DNA of 64,000 nt. Origin: Bacillota bacterium. Lineage in GTDB: Bacteria; Bacillota; Clostridia; Christensenellales; SZUA-584. This document shows positions 1 to 7,641 of this stretch, in pieces. Where the stretch lies: NCBI GenBank assembly GCA_023459495.1, contig JAEWTL010000004.1, forward strand, positions 169,562-233,561, read 5' to 3'. Position 1 is the first letter of the stretch. The number at the start of each line of letters is the position of its first letter. The notes beneath the pieces are model-generated. The model did no database searches and was not told where the DNA came from. It worked only from the letters and a program-made list of their open reading frames with translations. The translations under genes were made by a program, and so were the position numbers.

Positions 1-404
1 TGCTGCTGGATGTGGGTCTGTGCGCGCAGGATTACCTGAACCGTGACGCGGACGGCACGCTCTCGGGCGGCGAAGCCAAGCGCATCGAGATCGCCACTGT
101 GCTCGCGCGGGACTTAAAGCTCGCGGTGTTTGACGAGCCGGAGGCGGGCATTGACCTGTGGAGCTTTCAGAAGCTCGCCGAAACGTTCCGCGGGATGCAC
201 GGAAAGACGGACACCACTATCGTCATCATTTCGCATCAGGAACGCATACTGGAGCTGGCCGACGAAATATTATTGATGAAGGACGGACGCCTCGCCCCTG
301 TGCCGCGCGAGGAGATCCTCGCCGCGGACACGACGGAAGCGTTTTGCCGGTGCCGGGTAAGCTGCGGAAAGAGAGGACAGGATCATGCTGAGTGCGCTGG
401 ATAA
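1..404 (+). CDS. sufC: Fe-S cluster assembly ATPase, SufC/SmsC type (5' end outside window)
   Basis: Only the C-terminal part is present; the frame is open to the window edge and stops at 402-404. It shows the ABC signature LSGGEAKRIEIA, a Walker B ending FDEPEAGID and an H-loop ISHQ. In the SUF family this ATPase drives assembly of Fe-S clusters in the cytoplasm by working on a SufB/D scaffold. The form DEPEAGID and the pairing with a single short SufB/D-like gene resemble the minimal SMS-type system of anaerobes more than full SUF. The Cys-containing tail overlaps the next gene by 20 bases, so translation is probably coupled. Family assignment is firm; the SMS label is inference. Confidence 0.85.
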   Translation, partial: LLDVGLCAQDYLNRDADGTLSGGEAKRIEIATVLARDLKLAVFDEPEAGIDLWSFQKLAETFRGMHGKTDTTIVIISHQERILELADEILLMKDGRLAPVPREEILAADTTEAFCRCRVSCGKRGQDHAECAG

Positions 405-1305
405 GCTTTTACTGGAGAAGGTGGCAGATCTGCACGACGTCCCGCAGGGCGCGTATAACATCCGCCGCAACGGCGAAGGCGCGGGACGGCGCACTACCGC
501 CAACATTGATATCGTAACCAAAACGGATAAGCCCGGTATTGACGTCATCGTTAAGCCTGGTACCAAAGGCGAGAGCGTACACATCCCTGTAATCCTCTCC
601 GCCGAGGGCATGAAGGACGTGGTATACAACACGTTCGAGATCGGAGAAGGCGCGGACGTGCTGATCGTCGCGGGCTGCGGCATCCACAACACCAGCGACA
701 AAACCGAGCAGCACGACGGCGTACACGAGTTTTTCATCCGCAAGGGCGCACGTGTGCGCTATGTGGAAAAGCACTACGGCCAGGGCGAAGGAAAAGGCAA
801 GCGCGTGCTGAACCCGGTCACGCTGATTCATGCAGAGGAAGGCTCCACGGTAGAACTGGAGCTTGTGCAGATCATGGGCGTGGACGATACCAAGCGCGAT
901 ACAAAGATCGACTTGGCGGACCGGGCCAAGCTGATCGTCACTGAACGCCTGCTGACCGATTTCAATCAGACGGCGGGCTCCCTCATCGATATCCGCATGG
1001 ACGGGGAGGACTCGTCCGCGCAGGTAATTTCGCGTTCCGTGGCGCGTGGCCATTCTCGGCAGGAGTTTTTATTCAACGTGGACGGCTACAACCGCTGCCG
1101 TGGGCACATCCAGTGCGACGCCATCATCATGGACAACGCCGTGGTGATTTCCACGCCCAAGATATCCGCGTTCAGCGAGTACGCACAGCTCGTGCACGAG
1201 GCAGCCATCGGACGGCTGGAGTCGCAGCAGCTGTTAAAGCTCATGTCGCTCGGCCTCTCGGAGAAGGAAGCCGAGGATACGATACTGAAAGGTTTCCTGA
1301 AATAG
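385..1305 (+). CDS. sufB: SufB/SufD-family Fe-S scaffold protein (SmsB-like)
   Basis: A 306-residue protein, well short of classical SufB (about 470-490) because the N-terminal domain is absent. The C-terminal half carries the family beta-helix core, with a Cys pair in NRCRGHIQCDAI, then HEAAIGRL and the terminal LGLSEKEAEDTILKGFL. It is expected to form the scaffold on which the partner ATPase acts. ATG at 385 lies inside the end of the ATPase gene, after a GAGAGGA stretch. No sufS or sufU is seen downstream, and a strong terminator follows directly, so the operon ends here. Which Cys residues ligate the cluster cannot be settled from sequence alone. Confidence 0.85.
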   Translation: MLSALDKLLLEKVADLHDVPQGAYNIRRNGEGAGRRTTANIDIVTKTDKPGIDVIVKPGTKGESVHIPVILSAEGMKDVVYNTFEIGEGADVLIVAGCGIHNTSDKTEQHDGVHEFFIRKGARVRYVEKHYGQGEGKGKRVLNPVTLIHAEEGSTVELELVQIMGVDDTKRDTKIDLADRAKLIVTERLLTDFNQTAGSLIDIRMDGEDSSAQVISRSVARGHSRQEFLFNVDGYNRCRGHIQCDAIIMDNAVVISTPKISAFSEYAQLVHEAAIGRLESQQLLKLMSLGLSEKEAEDTILKGFLK

Positions 1306-1317
1306 AGTTTCCAAGCC

Positions 1318-1345
1318 AGGCCCGCTTCAGCGGGCCTTTTTATTT
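1318..1345 (+). terminator. Intrinsic terminator of the Fe-S operon
   Basis: An 8-bp perfect stem (AGGCCCGC / GCGGGCCT) with loop TTCA, followed by TTTTATTT, starts 13 bases after the scaffold stop codon. Confidence 0.9.
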
Positions 1346-1484
1346 GCATCGATGGCGACGGGCGGGGATAGAACTCCGCCCGTACATCCAGCCTGCGGTA
1401 AACCCAGCGACATCCCCTCAGACAGGTATACAATCCACGGCGCGCAAGTACAATGTAGCGTATTTAAACAAACGCGGAGCAAGT

Positions 1485-1826
1485 ATGGGCAGGAAAGCGG
1501 CGGATACCAGAGATGAGCAAAAGCATAAACTGGTCAGCGGCAGTCCGAACGAGGATGTCGATAATTCCGCCTGTAACGGCGAAAACGACAACTCGGACGA
1601 AGACAGCAACGAAGACAATGAGGAAGATGAGGAGAACGAAGAAGCAGGCTGCAAAATCTGGCTTGAAGTACTGCCCTCGAAGGGCGGTTTGCTGCTGGCC
1701 GCGCTGCTCGTAGAAATTATGACCGAAGGGATGACCCCTAACCAGATGAATATACTTGGCAACTTTGTCGCATCCGTCGGCACGCTCATCTCCTATAAAG
1801 CGTCGCGCGACGAACTGGACTCCTGA
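1485..1826 (+). CDS. Small acidic protein of unknown function
   Basis: A 113-residue ORF from the ATG at 1485, with GGAG five bases upstream. The frame is open further upstream, but that part is a shadow of the scaffold gene. The first half is basic and then strongly acidic, with a run of Asp/Glu/Asn at roughly residues 30-52. The second half is a hydrophobic stretch (GGLLLAALLVEIM) followed by a Gly/Val-rich segment, possibly one membrane-associated helix. I do not recognise the family. It sits alone between the Fe-S operon and a convergent Crp/Fnr gene. Confidence 0.55.
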   Translation: MGRKAADTRDEQKHKLVSGSPNEDVDNSACNGENDNSDEDSNEDNEEDEENEEAGCKIWLEVLPSKGGLLLAALLVEIMTEGMTPNQMNILGNFVASVGTLISYKASRDELDS

Positions 1827-1831
1827 GTTTA

Positions 1832-2473
1832 TCAGTTTTTCACGATATATTTCAGCACAATCTTACCGCGTTTAAGCGTCAGTACGCCTTTTTCCGCCAT
1901 CTTCTGCAGCTGGCGTGTGATGACCTCACGCGAGGACCCGAGCTCCACCGCGAGCTGCTCATGCGTGATCTTCACCTCGCCCGCCGCGTTGGCACTGCGC
2001 TGCAGGTATTCAATCAGCCGTTCCTCAATGCTCATGAAGATCAGCATTTCGATGGTATCGATGGACAGGATAAGCCGGTAGGCCAGTGCGTTAAACACAT
2101 GGGTGCGGAAGGCGTCGCTGCGGTACAGCATCTCCTTAAAGGTATCGGGCGGAATGATCGCCAAAGAGCTGTCCTTCTCCGCCTCAATGGTGAAGTCGTA
2201 TTCGACCTCGCCCAGCGCACATACTGCCGCGAGGATACAGAGTTCCCCCTCGCCCACACGGTAAAGCGTCATCTCACGCCCCCGCTCAGACAAACGGAAA
2301 AGCCGCAGCCGTCCCTTAACTACCATCGGGATGCCGGTGCACCTGTGGTTGTCTCCGGTCATGATATGGCCCTTTTTGATTTCGCGCGGCAGTACCTTGC
2401 TACGCAGCAGCGCTTTATCCGCATCACTCATTGCTTCATAAAAAGGGAACTTGCCAAAATCGTTTTCCGTCAT
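1832..2473 (-). CDS. Crp/Fnr-family transcriptional regulator
   Basis: A 213-residue regulator with an N-terminal cyclic-nucleotide-binding-like beta-roll (motifs MVVKGRLRLFR and YRVGEGELCILAA) and a C-terminal winged helix-turn-helix (LAVELGSSREVITRQLQKM). It lacks the N-terminal Cys cluster of FNR, so it is not an obvious Fe-S oxygen sensor; the effector is unknown. The second ATG (2473) is preferred over 2482 because GGGAG abuts the first ATG but lies nine bases before the second. It is divergent from the lipoprotein gene at 2600, and both promoters share a short intergenic region. The gene is intact with normal family length. Confidence 0.85.
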   Translation of the reverse strand: MTENDFGKFPFYEAMSDADKALLRSKVLPREIKKGHIMTGDNHRCTGIPMVVKGRLRLFRLSERGREMTLYRVGEGELCILAAVCALGEVEYDFTIEAEKDSSLAIIPPDTFKEMLYRSDAFRTHVFNALAYRLILSIDTIEMLIFMSIEERLIEYLQRSANAAGEVKITHEQLAVELGSSREVITRQLQKMAEKGVLTLKRGKIVLKYIVKN

Positions 2474-2565
2474 CCCGTACATCTCCCATCCGCTATAAGT
2501 CTCTGTGTGAATTATAGCGTCGTTATATAGATTTTGTAAAGCCGCAGGCAGCGGTGTCCATTGTA

Positions 2566-2593
2566 TTGCACTTTATGTGTATTAATGTATAAT
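2566..2593 (+). promoter_or_regulatory. Promoter with -10 box six bases before the start codon
   Basis: TTGCAC at 2566-2571 and TATAAT at 2588-2593 are 16 bases apart. The ATG of the lipoprotein gene is at 2600, where transcription would be expected to begin, and no Shine-Dalgarno sequence is visible. Confidence 0.6.
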
Positions 2594-2599
2594 GTTGTT

Positions 2600-2908
2600 A
2601 TGTTCAATCGAAATTCCAAAACATTCTCCGCAATCCTGGCGCTGCTTGCCTGCTTGCTGCTATTGGCTTCTTGTACCCCGCAGACCGTACGCGAGGGCGG
2701 CATTGTAGTACATGGCGAAGCGCCTGTTACCTCCGACTATCTTTCATACTATGAAAACGAAACGGTTGTTTATGTGACCAAAAGCGGTAAGAAGTATCAC
2801 ACCGCCGGTTGTTCTTACCTGACGGACTCCGCATATCCCATCTCACTTGAACAGGCCCTTGCCGAGGGCAAAACGCCCTGCAGCCGCTGTCACCCTGACG
2901 AAGAATAG
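2600..2908 (+). CDS. Small lipoprotein with a C-terminal Cys/His motif
   Basis: A 102-residue protein starting MFNRNSK. A hydrophobic signal ends in LLAS-C (Cys25), a lipobox, so it should be anchored outside the membrane. The mature part ends in a compact block (VYVTKSGKKYHTAGCSYL, then TPCSRCHP) seen in many Firmicute envelope proteins; the Cys and His residues could bind a metal, which is inference. The start at 2600 lacks an upstream ribosome binding site but fits a leaderless transcript. An in-frame ATG at 2585 would lie inside the promoter. Confidence 0.7.
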   Translation: MFNRNSKTFSAILALLACLLLLASCTPQTVREGGIVVHGEAPVTSDYLSYYENETVVYVTKSGKKYHTAGCSYLTDSAYPISLEQALAEGKTPCSRCHPDEE

Positions 2909-3030
2909 CTGCTATCTATCCCAGAAATGTGAATAGTAAAGCGCGAATCGTATTTTCGTTGATCTCATCAACATATTCAATATAAATATTAATAAATTTA
3001 ATTCTATTATTAATTTTTTTAATTTATCCG

Positions 3031-3059
3031 TGGACATTTATAAATCATCGTGATATGAT
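3031..3059 (+). promoter_or_regulatory. Promoter of the MFS gene
   Basis: TGGACA (3031-3036) and TATGAT (3054-3059) with a 17-base spacer, in an AT-rich leader upstream of the MFS gene. Confidence 0.6.
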
Positions 3060-3065
3060 GGCTGC

Positions 3066-3083
3066 ATTGAAAAGGTTTTCAAT
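3066..3083 (+). promoter_or_regulatory. Palindromic operator candidate
   Basis: ATTGAAAAGGTTTTCAAT: two perfect 8-base arms around a GG centre, overlapping the expected transcription start of the MFS gene. This is a likely repressor site; the regulator is unknown. Confidence 0.5.
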
Positions 3084-3120
3084 TTTACCGCTCCAGCGGT
3101 ACTAAATAAAGAGGGTTTAT

Positions 3121-4428
3121 ATGAGTGAAATCAAACGCTTATGGAACCGCAATTTCACGGTTCTGTGGCAGGGACAGCTGATATCAGACTTCGGGAACGC
3201 CGCTTTTGCGGTTACGCTCGGTTTCTGGGTATTAAGCGTCACCGCAACCCCGGAGATGCCGCAGGGTAATCTCGCGCTGATGGGCCTGATCGAAGCATGC
3301 TTTGCGCTGCCGTCCGTAATTTTGGGGCCGTTTGCCGGGGCTGTTGCAGACCGCATCAATCGCAAGAGCATACTGATCGCCGCGGACCTCGTACGGGGCA
3401 TTCTCTTTGCAGCCATGGGTGCGATGCTGTTGTTCAACGTGTTCCCGTTCTGGGTAATCTTCCCGCTCGCGATATTGAGCGGCGCCAGCGGCGCGTTCTT
3501 CTCCCCTGCCATCTCCGCCTCAATTCCGGACATCGTGCCTAAAGACAGCCTTTCCAAAGCCAACTCGGCGCGCGGGCTGTCCTCCACGCTGACGCAGTTG
3601 ATGGGCAACTCGCTGGGTGGCATTCTGTACGCAGTTTTAAGAGCACCCCTTCTGATCCTGCTCAACGGTATCTCATACCTTTATGCTGCCGTTTCCCAGC
3701 TGTTCATCAAGCTGCCTGTGCGAAAGAGCGAAGGTCCCCGCACGGATATCGTCCATGATATGAGCCGCGGCTTGAAGTACTCCTTTGGGCACAAGGGGAT
3801 CCGCACCATGCTGATTACGAGCATGTTGATCAACTTCTTCGCGGTCATCGGCCTGTCCCTGATGACGCCGCTGTTCAACAGCACGCCCGGCTTCGGGGTG
3901 CAAAAGTACGGTCTGATGATGGGCACGATGATGCTGGGAGCAGTCATCGGGATGCTGACCCTGTCCGCGGTCAAAATCAAGCCGCAGCAGCGTTCCAGAA
4001 TATTTGGCATTGCGTTGATGAGTATGGTCTGCGTCATGGTTCCCATCGCCATCATCGGTAATGTGAACTGGCTGTATCCGCTCGCGTTCATCGCCGGAAT
4101 CAACAACGCCATCGTCAACGTCATGGTTCAGACGATCATGCAGTCCACCGTGCCCGCGGAACACCGGGGCAAGGTTTTTGGCATCCTCGGCATGGTATCT
4201 GGCGGGCTGCAGCCCATTGCCATGGCAGTGAGCGGCGTCATCGGAGGCACATTCGGTATCCGGCCCACGATAATCACAACCTTCTCGCTGCTGGTTGTCG
4301 CCGCAATGCCAATGCTGTTCGACAGGCACTTCAAAGCCTTCATCAACACCGATATCGAGACCGGAGAGTCAGAAGCAACTCCGATCACCGTATCAAGCCC
4401 GGCCACGCTGGAAACGCCGGCGGAATAA
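3121..4428 (+). CDS. MFS transporter, drug-efflux (DHA3/MFS_3) type
   Basis: A 435-residue integral membrane protein with about twelve hydrophobic segments. The N-terminus (NRNFTVLWQGQLISDFGNAAF) and the loop with FAGAVADRINRKSILIAAD are typical of the macrolide-efflux-like branch of the major facilitator superfamily, which exports small molecules by proton antiport. The last 30 residues are polar and cytoplasmic. It starts at the ATG behind an AGAGGG ribosome binding site. The gene is monocistronic, with its own promoter, a palindromic operator candidate and a terminator. The substrate cannot be told from sequence. Confidence 0.85.
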   Translation: MSEIKRLWNRNFTVLWQGQLISDFGNAAFAVTLGFWVLSVTATPEMPQGNLALMGLIEACFALPSVILGPFAGAVADRINRKSILIAADLVRGILFAAMGAMLLFNVFPFWVIFPLAILSGASGAFFSPAISASIPDIVPKDSLSKANSARGLSSTLTQLMGNSLGGILYAVLRAPLLILLNGISYLYAAVSQLFIKLPVRKSEGPRTDIVHDMSRGLKYSFGHKGIRTMLITSMLINFFAVIGLSLMTPLFNSTPGFGVQKYGLMMGTMMLGAVIGMLTLSAVKIKPQQRSRIFGIALMSMVCVMVPIAIIGNVNWLYPLAFIAGINNAIVNVMVQTIMQSTVPAEHRGKVFGILGMVSGGLQPIAMAVSGVIGGTFGIRPTIITTFSLLVVAAMPMLFDRHFKAFINTDIETGESEATPITVSSPATLETPAE

Positions 4429-4447
4429 CGGCAATTGCAATCATCCG

Positions 4448-4484
4448 AACCCCGCAGAACGTAATCTGTGGGGTTCTTCATTTT
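4448..4484 (+). terminator. Intrinsic terminator of the MFS gene
   Basis: Stem AACCCCGCAGA / TCTGTGGGGTT (one G-T wobble) around ACGTAA, followed by CTTCATTTT. Confidence 0.8.
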
Positions 4485-4577
4485 GATGAATGTTCATTTT
4501 CTCTTCAAACATTGCACAGGTTGCTGTAATCCATCACGGTTATTATGCTGACATAAATAGAAAAGAGGGCAAACACC

Positions 4578-5276
4578 ATGAATAAGAGATGGTTGGTGGC
4601 ACTTTGCGCCGTCATGACGCTGGTGCTGGTAGCGGGCTGCCAGTCCACAGCCAGCAGCACAGCAAGCGCTTCGGCTTCCGATGCAACGACGATATACGGA
4701 CAGGTTACGGCAATAGACGGCAACAGTATCACGCTTGCTCTGGGCACGGTATCACAGCAGGGCCACTCGGACAATGCGCCGGAGATGCCTTCGGATGGCA
4801 CCCAGCCTTCGGGCGAAATCCCTGCTATGCCTTCGGGCGGACAGGATACCGACGACATCAGCGGCACAACGCAGAACACGGATGGTTCCGCGTCACAATC
4901 GGACGGGCAGGGCGGTCCTGACGCGATCAGCAGCGCAACGCAGAACACCGATGACTCCACATCGAAGCCAAGCGAACAGACCAGGCCGGAACAATCGGAT
5001 GGCAACGGCGGGCAGCGGCAACCCGGCGGCATTGAACTGACCGGCGAGGAAACAACGATCACCGTGACCGACAGCACTGTCATTACGCTGCAGCGCTTTA
5101 ATGAGAGTTCGGAAGGTTCGCTGGACGATATCAAAGTAGGAGGCATCCTATCCGTCACCATGTCAGGCGATACCGTAACCGCGATCACAGTGATGCAGAC
5201 AGGCGGCGGCATGCCAAACGGCAGTGTACCGAATGGCAGCGTACCGAGTGGCAGCGAGCCAGCACCGACGACGTAA
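4578..5276 (+). CDS. Ser/Thr/Gly-rich lipoprotein of unknown function
   Basis: A 232-residue protein with a signal peptide ending LVAG-C (Cys21), so probably a surface lipoprotein. A first beta-like block (YGQVTAIDGNSITLALG) is split from a second (TTITVTDSTVITL, then LDDIKVGGILSVTMSGDTV) by a low-complexity insert of about 90 residues holding two near-copies of a TQNTD unit. The blocks resemble DUF5666-type beta domains that often sit near transporters. The tail repeats PNGSV. The ribosome binding site is AGAGGG. It stands alone with its own terminator. Confidence 0.75.
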   Translation: MNKRWLVALCAVMTLVLVAGCQSTASSTASASASDATTIYGQVTAIDGNSITLALGTVSQQGHSDNAPEMPSDGTQPSGEIPAMPSGGQDTDDISGTTQNTDGSASQSDGQGGPDAISSATQNTDDSTSKPSEQTRPEQSDGNGGQRQPGGIELTGEETTITVTDSTVITLQRFNESSEGSLDDIKVGGILSVTMSGDTVTAITVMQTGGGMPNGSVPNGSVPSGSEPAPTT

Positions 5277-5301
5277 CACTTTATATATCCTCCTTGGCAG
5301 A

Positions 5302-5325
5302 AGCCGGTTTCGTACCGGCTTTTTG
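5302..5325 (+). terminator. Intrinsic terminator
   Basis: Stem AGCCGGT / ACCGGCT, loop TTCGT, then TTTTTG. Confidence 0.85.
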
Positions 5326-5453
5326 CTGTACAGGAAGAATACCTGCTTCTTCTACAGGTAAGCATTGACCGGATTCAGCCTGTTCGTGTACTATAGAGTG
5401 CAACGGCAGGCGGGCAATGGCCATGCAGGCAGCGATTTGAACGGAGGCAACCG

Positions 5454-5771
5454 ATGGACAGATTTGAGAATGTGACAATAGTCAAAAAGGGCAACATCTA
5501 CTACGACGGCAAGGTAACCAGCCGCACGGTGCTGTTTTCGGATGGCACCAGAAAGACACTGGGCATCATCCTGCCGGGCGAGTATGAATTCGGCACAGCG
5601 GAGAAGGAGCACATGGAGGTGTTGGCAGGCACGCTGAACGCACTCCTGCCGGGCAGCAATGAATGGGCAGCGTTTGGCCCCGGCGAATCCTTCGAGGTCC
5701 CCGCAAACTCACGGTTCAAGGTCTCCGCCGAGGAACCCGTGGACTACTGCTGCTCCTACATCGCCGAATAA
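5454..5771 (+). CDS. ppnP: Pyrimidine/purine nucleoside phosphorylase (PpnP, DUF1255 cupin)
   Basis: A 105-residue single-domain cupin. Conserved features are VTSRTVLFSDGTRKTLGIILPGEY near the N-terminus and the closing block GESFEVPANSRFKV followed by PVDYCCSYI. The family cleaves nucleosides with phosphate to the base and ribose-1-phosphate in the cytoplasm. Length is normal. GGAGG lies upstream of the ATG, and a promoter (TTGACC 5365-5370, TACTAT 5389-5394) is visible. It is monocistronic, with a terminator after it. Confidence 0.9.
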   Translation: MDRFENVTIVKKGNIYYDGKVTSRTVLFSDGTRKTLGIILPGEYEFGTAEKEHMEVLAGTLNALLPGSNEWAAFGPGESFEVPANSRFKVSAEEPVDYCCSYIAE

Positions 5772-5831
5772 CAGGCACAGTACCGGGATTGTAGAAACAG
5801 CCTTACCTCAACGGAAATCAGATCAACCTTC

Positions 5832-5864
5832 AGCCATGCCATGCAAAACGGCATGGCTTTTCAT
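5832..5864 (+). terminator. Intrinsic terminator of ppnP
   Basis: Nine-bp perfect stem AGCCATGCC / GGCATGGCT around ATGCAAAAC, followed by TTTTCATTTT. Confidence 0.85.
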
Positions 5865-5876
5865 TTTAAATTTTTT

Positions 5877-5941
5877 TGCAAAGTCCACTTGACATTTTGT
5901 GCAAAGTTAACTATACTTATTTTGCAAAGTTCGCTTTGCAA
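5877..5941 (+). promoter_or_regulatory. Promoter overlapped by three TGCAAAGT boxes at 23-bp spacing
   Basis: TGCAAAGT occurs at 5877-5884, 5900-5907 and 5923-5930, each exactly 23 bases after the previous one. An inverted copy CTTTGCAA (5934-5941) makes the last box a perfect 8-bp dyad with a TTCG centre. The promoter TTGACA (5889-5894) and TATACT (5912-5917), 17-base spacer, is interleaved with the boxes. This suggests cooperative binding, probably autoregulation by the Xre protein that follows. Confidence 0.7.
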
Positions 5942-5954
5942 CGGAGGTGCGCTG

Positions 5955-6161
5955 TTGAATACAAAAATCAAAGAGCTGCGTAAAAAGCATAAGCTCTCTC
6001 AGGAGGAACTCGCGATGGCGGTGGGCACCACACGCCAGACCATCACCTCCATCGAATGCGGCAAGTATACGGCATCGCTGGTGCTTGCGTATAAGATCGC
6101 GCGGTATTTTGATCTGCGCATTGAAGATGTCTTCGATTTTTCCGATGTGGAGGATATATAG
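5955..6161 (+). CDS. Xre-family HTH regulator (YozG/YgzD-like size)
   Basis: A 68-residue protein that is almost only a Cro/C1 helix-turn-helix (IKELRKKHKLSQEELAMAVG, then TTRQTITSIECGKY) and a short tail ending DVFDF. TTG at 5955 is chosen because GGAGGT lies six bases upstream and the family normally starts just before the first helix. The two downstream genes encode small membrane proteins in the same operon, a common clostridial arrangement. The boxes in its own promoter suggest it represses itself. Confidence 0.85.
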   Translation: MNTKIKELRKKHKLSQEELAMAVGTTRQTITSIECGKYTASLVLAYKIARYFDLRIEDVFDFSDVEDI

Positions 6162-6611
6162 ATGGAACAATACAGAGACTCACTCAAGCTGAGAATCGCG
6201 CTGCTGATCCCGGGTGTGGCTGTGCTGGCGGCGCTGCTGGTGTTGGGCGAAACCGGCGTGTTTCGCGCTGTCGGCCTAAGTGACTTTTCCGATTTCCTGC
6301 GCGGCTTCCAGACAGGCATACTTTTTGCGGTCTGCGTCCTGTTTATCTACCTGACGATCCGGTATCTGCGGCTGCTGAATAACGAGGAGAAGCTTAAAAG
6401 TGCGTACTACGCCGAAAACGACGAACGCCACAAGCTCATCATGATGAAAATCGGTGGCAACGCGATGTACGTCTGCACCATTGCCATACTCATCGCGGGC
6501 ATTGTGGCAGGGTATTTCAACGGGACCGTTTTCTTCTCCCTCGCGGGCTGCGCGCTGTTTCTGCTGCTCATCCGCCTCGGGCTCAAAATCTATTATCACA
6601 CCAGGTATTAG
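6162..6611 (+). CDS. Four-helix membrane protein, unknown function
   Basis: A 149-residue protein with two pairs of hydrophobic helices (about 12-28, 48-68, 98-116 and 120-140). A charged loop in the middle (NNEEKLKSAYYAENDERHKLI) is typical of the small membrane proteins encoded after Xre regulators in Clostridia. The ATG directly follows the regulator stop codon. Its role is unknown; the context suggests a regulated membrane-stress or physiological switch, which is inference. Confidence 0.75.
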   Translation: MEQYRDSLKLRIALLIPGVAVLAALLVLGETGVFRAVGLSDFSDFLRGFQTGILFAVCVLFIYLTIRYLRLLNNEEKLKSAYYAENDERHKLIMMKIGGNAMYVCTIAILIAGIVAGYFNGTVFFSLAGCALFLLLIRLGLKIYYHTRY

Positions 6612-6622
6612 GAGGCTTTAAC

Positions 6623-6844
6623 ATGAACCGTCTACACCTCAAAGGCAACTGGCCGCTGCTGGTCGGCGCTGTCGGATCGTTCATCTATTTCGGAGTCGGC
6701 CATTTCGTAGCCCTGCCCGACGCTTTGCGCGGCTTTATACTGGGGCTGAGCATGGCGGGGTATCTGCTGGGTGCACTTACAGCAAGGCTTGGGTTGACGC
6801 ACATGCGTAACTGGAAAAAGGCGCTGCTCCAAAGGATGAAGTAG
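6623..6844 (+). CDS. Small two-helix membrane protein
   Basis: A 73-residue protein with two hydrophobic helices (about 10-28 and 36-54) and a basic tail (MRNWKKALLQRMK). AGGAGG lies before the ATG, 11 bases after the previous gene, so it is the last gene of the Xre operon. I do not recognise a named family. Confidence 0.7.
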   Translation: MNRLHLKGNWPLLVGAVGSFIYFGVGHFVALPDALRGFILGLSMAGYLLGALTARLGLTHMRNWKKALLQRMK

Positions 6845-6863
6845 CGTCCAGCGTGTCAAATAG

Positions 6864-7015
6864 TCATTATCGAGGGCGCTGCCCTCGTACTCCCGCTTCT
6901 TTTCTTGAAGAAAAGAAGCAAAAGACTCGTAGGGAATGCCTTTAAAAAAGGCATTCCCTTGACGGGATTCTTAAGGGATTTATCCCTTAAGCGGGTGGTT
7001 TGGAGGCAGAGCCTC
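6864..7015. repeat. Intergenic hairpin repeat, CGAGGGCGCTGCCCTCG family
   Basis: Begins with AGTCATTATCGAGGGCGCTG and continues through several hairpins, including an AAAGAAGC/GCTTCTTT pair, GGAATGCC around A-runs, and CTTAAGGGA. The same opening sequence occurs in inverse orientation near 43879-43909 and a weaker relative near 52471-52520. Non-coding. Confidence 0.7.
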
Positions 7016-7024
7016 CAATCAGAA

Positions 7025-7612
7025 CTAAACGATCTGATTGAAGCGCCGGATCCGCCACTCAGTGCCATCGAATTCAATGGCGCTGATGCCGCCCATGGTG
7101 CTGATGAACTTATACCGCATCCACACCGGCAGGCCGAGAATGCTGCACAGCAGCAGCCGGATGGCCCCGTCGTGGCTGAAGACGAGAATATCGTCCGTCT
7201 CCCCTTTCATGTCTTCCAGAAAGCTGTCGATGCGCGCCTTGACCTCCGTCCCGGATTCGCCTTCCGGAAACTTCACGTCGCAAAGGTGGTTCTTAAAGTT
7301 GTGCCACAGGTTAGGGTACTCGGCAGCAAAGGCCTCCTCACCCCGGCGGTGCAGCAGACCGCTGTTGATCTCATTGATGCGCGCATCCACGATGATATCC
7401 AGCCCTTTGTCCTGCGCCGTGGGCCGCGCGGTCTGCTGCGTGCGTACATACTGGCTGGCATAGATTTTGCGGATATCGGCGTCACGGAAATACGCGGCAA
7501 TCCGTTGGGCATCTCCCAGCCCCTTTTCGCTGAGCGGATCGTCCGCGATATTCAGCTGTGCGTTGTAATTGTCGCCGAAGGCCCTGTCGCCGTGGCGTGC
7601 TAACCAAATCAT
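7025..7612 (-). CDS. Histidine phosphatase family protein
   Basis: A 195-residue phosphoglycerate-mutase-fold protein. The catalytic RHG is in LARHGDRAFG near the N-terminus, and SHDGAIR provides the second catalytic His. YASQYVRTQQTA is the usual phosphate-pocket strand. Substrates in this family range from sugar phosphates to nucleotides and cannot be fixed here. The start at 7612 is chosen for its GGGAGGG ribosome binding site. It follows the flavodoxin gene by 29 bases, likely in one operon. Confidence 0.88.
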   Translation of the reverse strand: MIWLARHGDRAFGDNYNAQLNIADDPLSEKGLGDAQRIAAYFRDADIRKIYASQYVRTQQTARPTAQDKGLDIIVDARINEINSGLLHRRGEEAFAAEYPNLWHNFKNHLCDVKFPEGESGTEVKARIDSFLEDMKGETDDILVFSHDGAIRLLLCSILGLPVWMRYKFISTMGGISAIEFDGTEWRIRRFNQIV

Positions 7613-7641
7613 AGTCCCTCCCAAAGATGCAGATTTTCGTA

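Noticed and set aside
1113..1484. Long extension of the acidic small protein
   Set aside because: It overlaps the scaffold gene in another frame and crosses its terminator.
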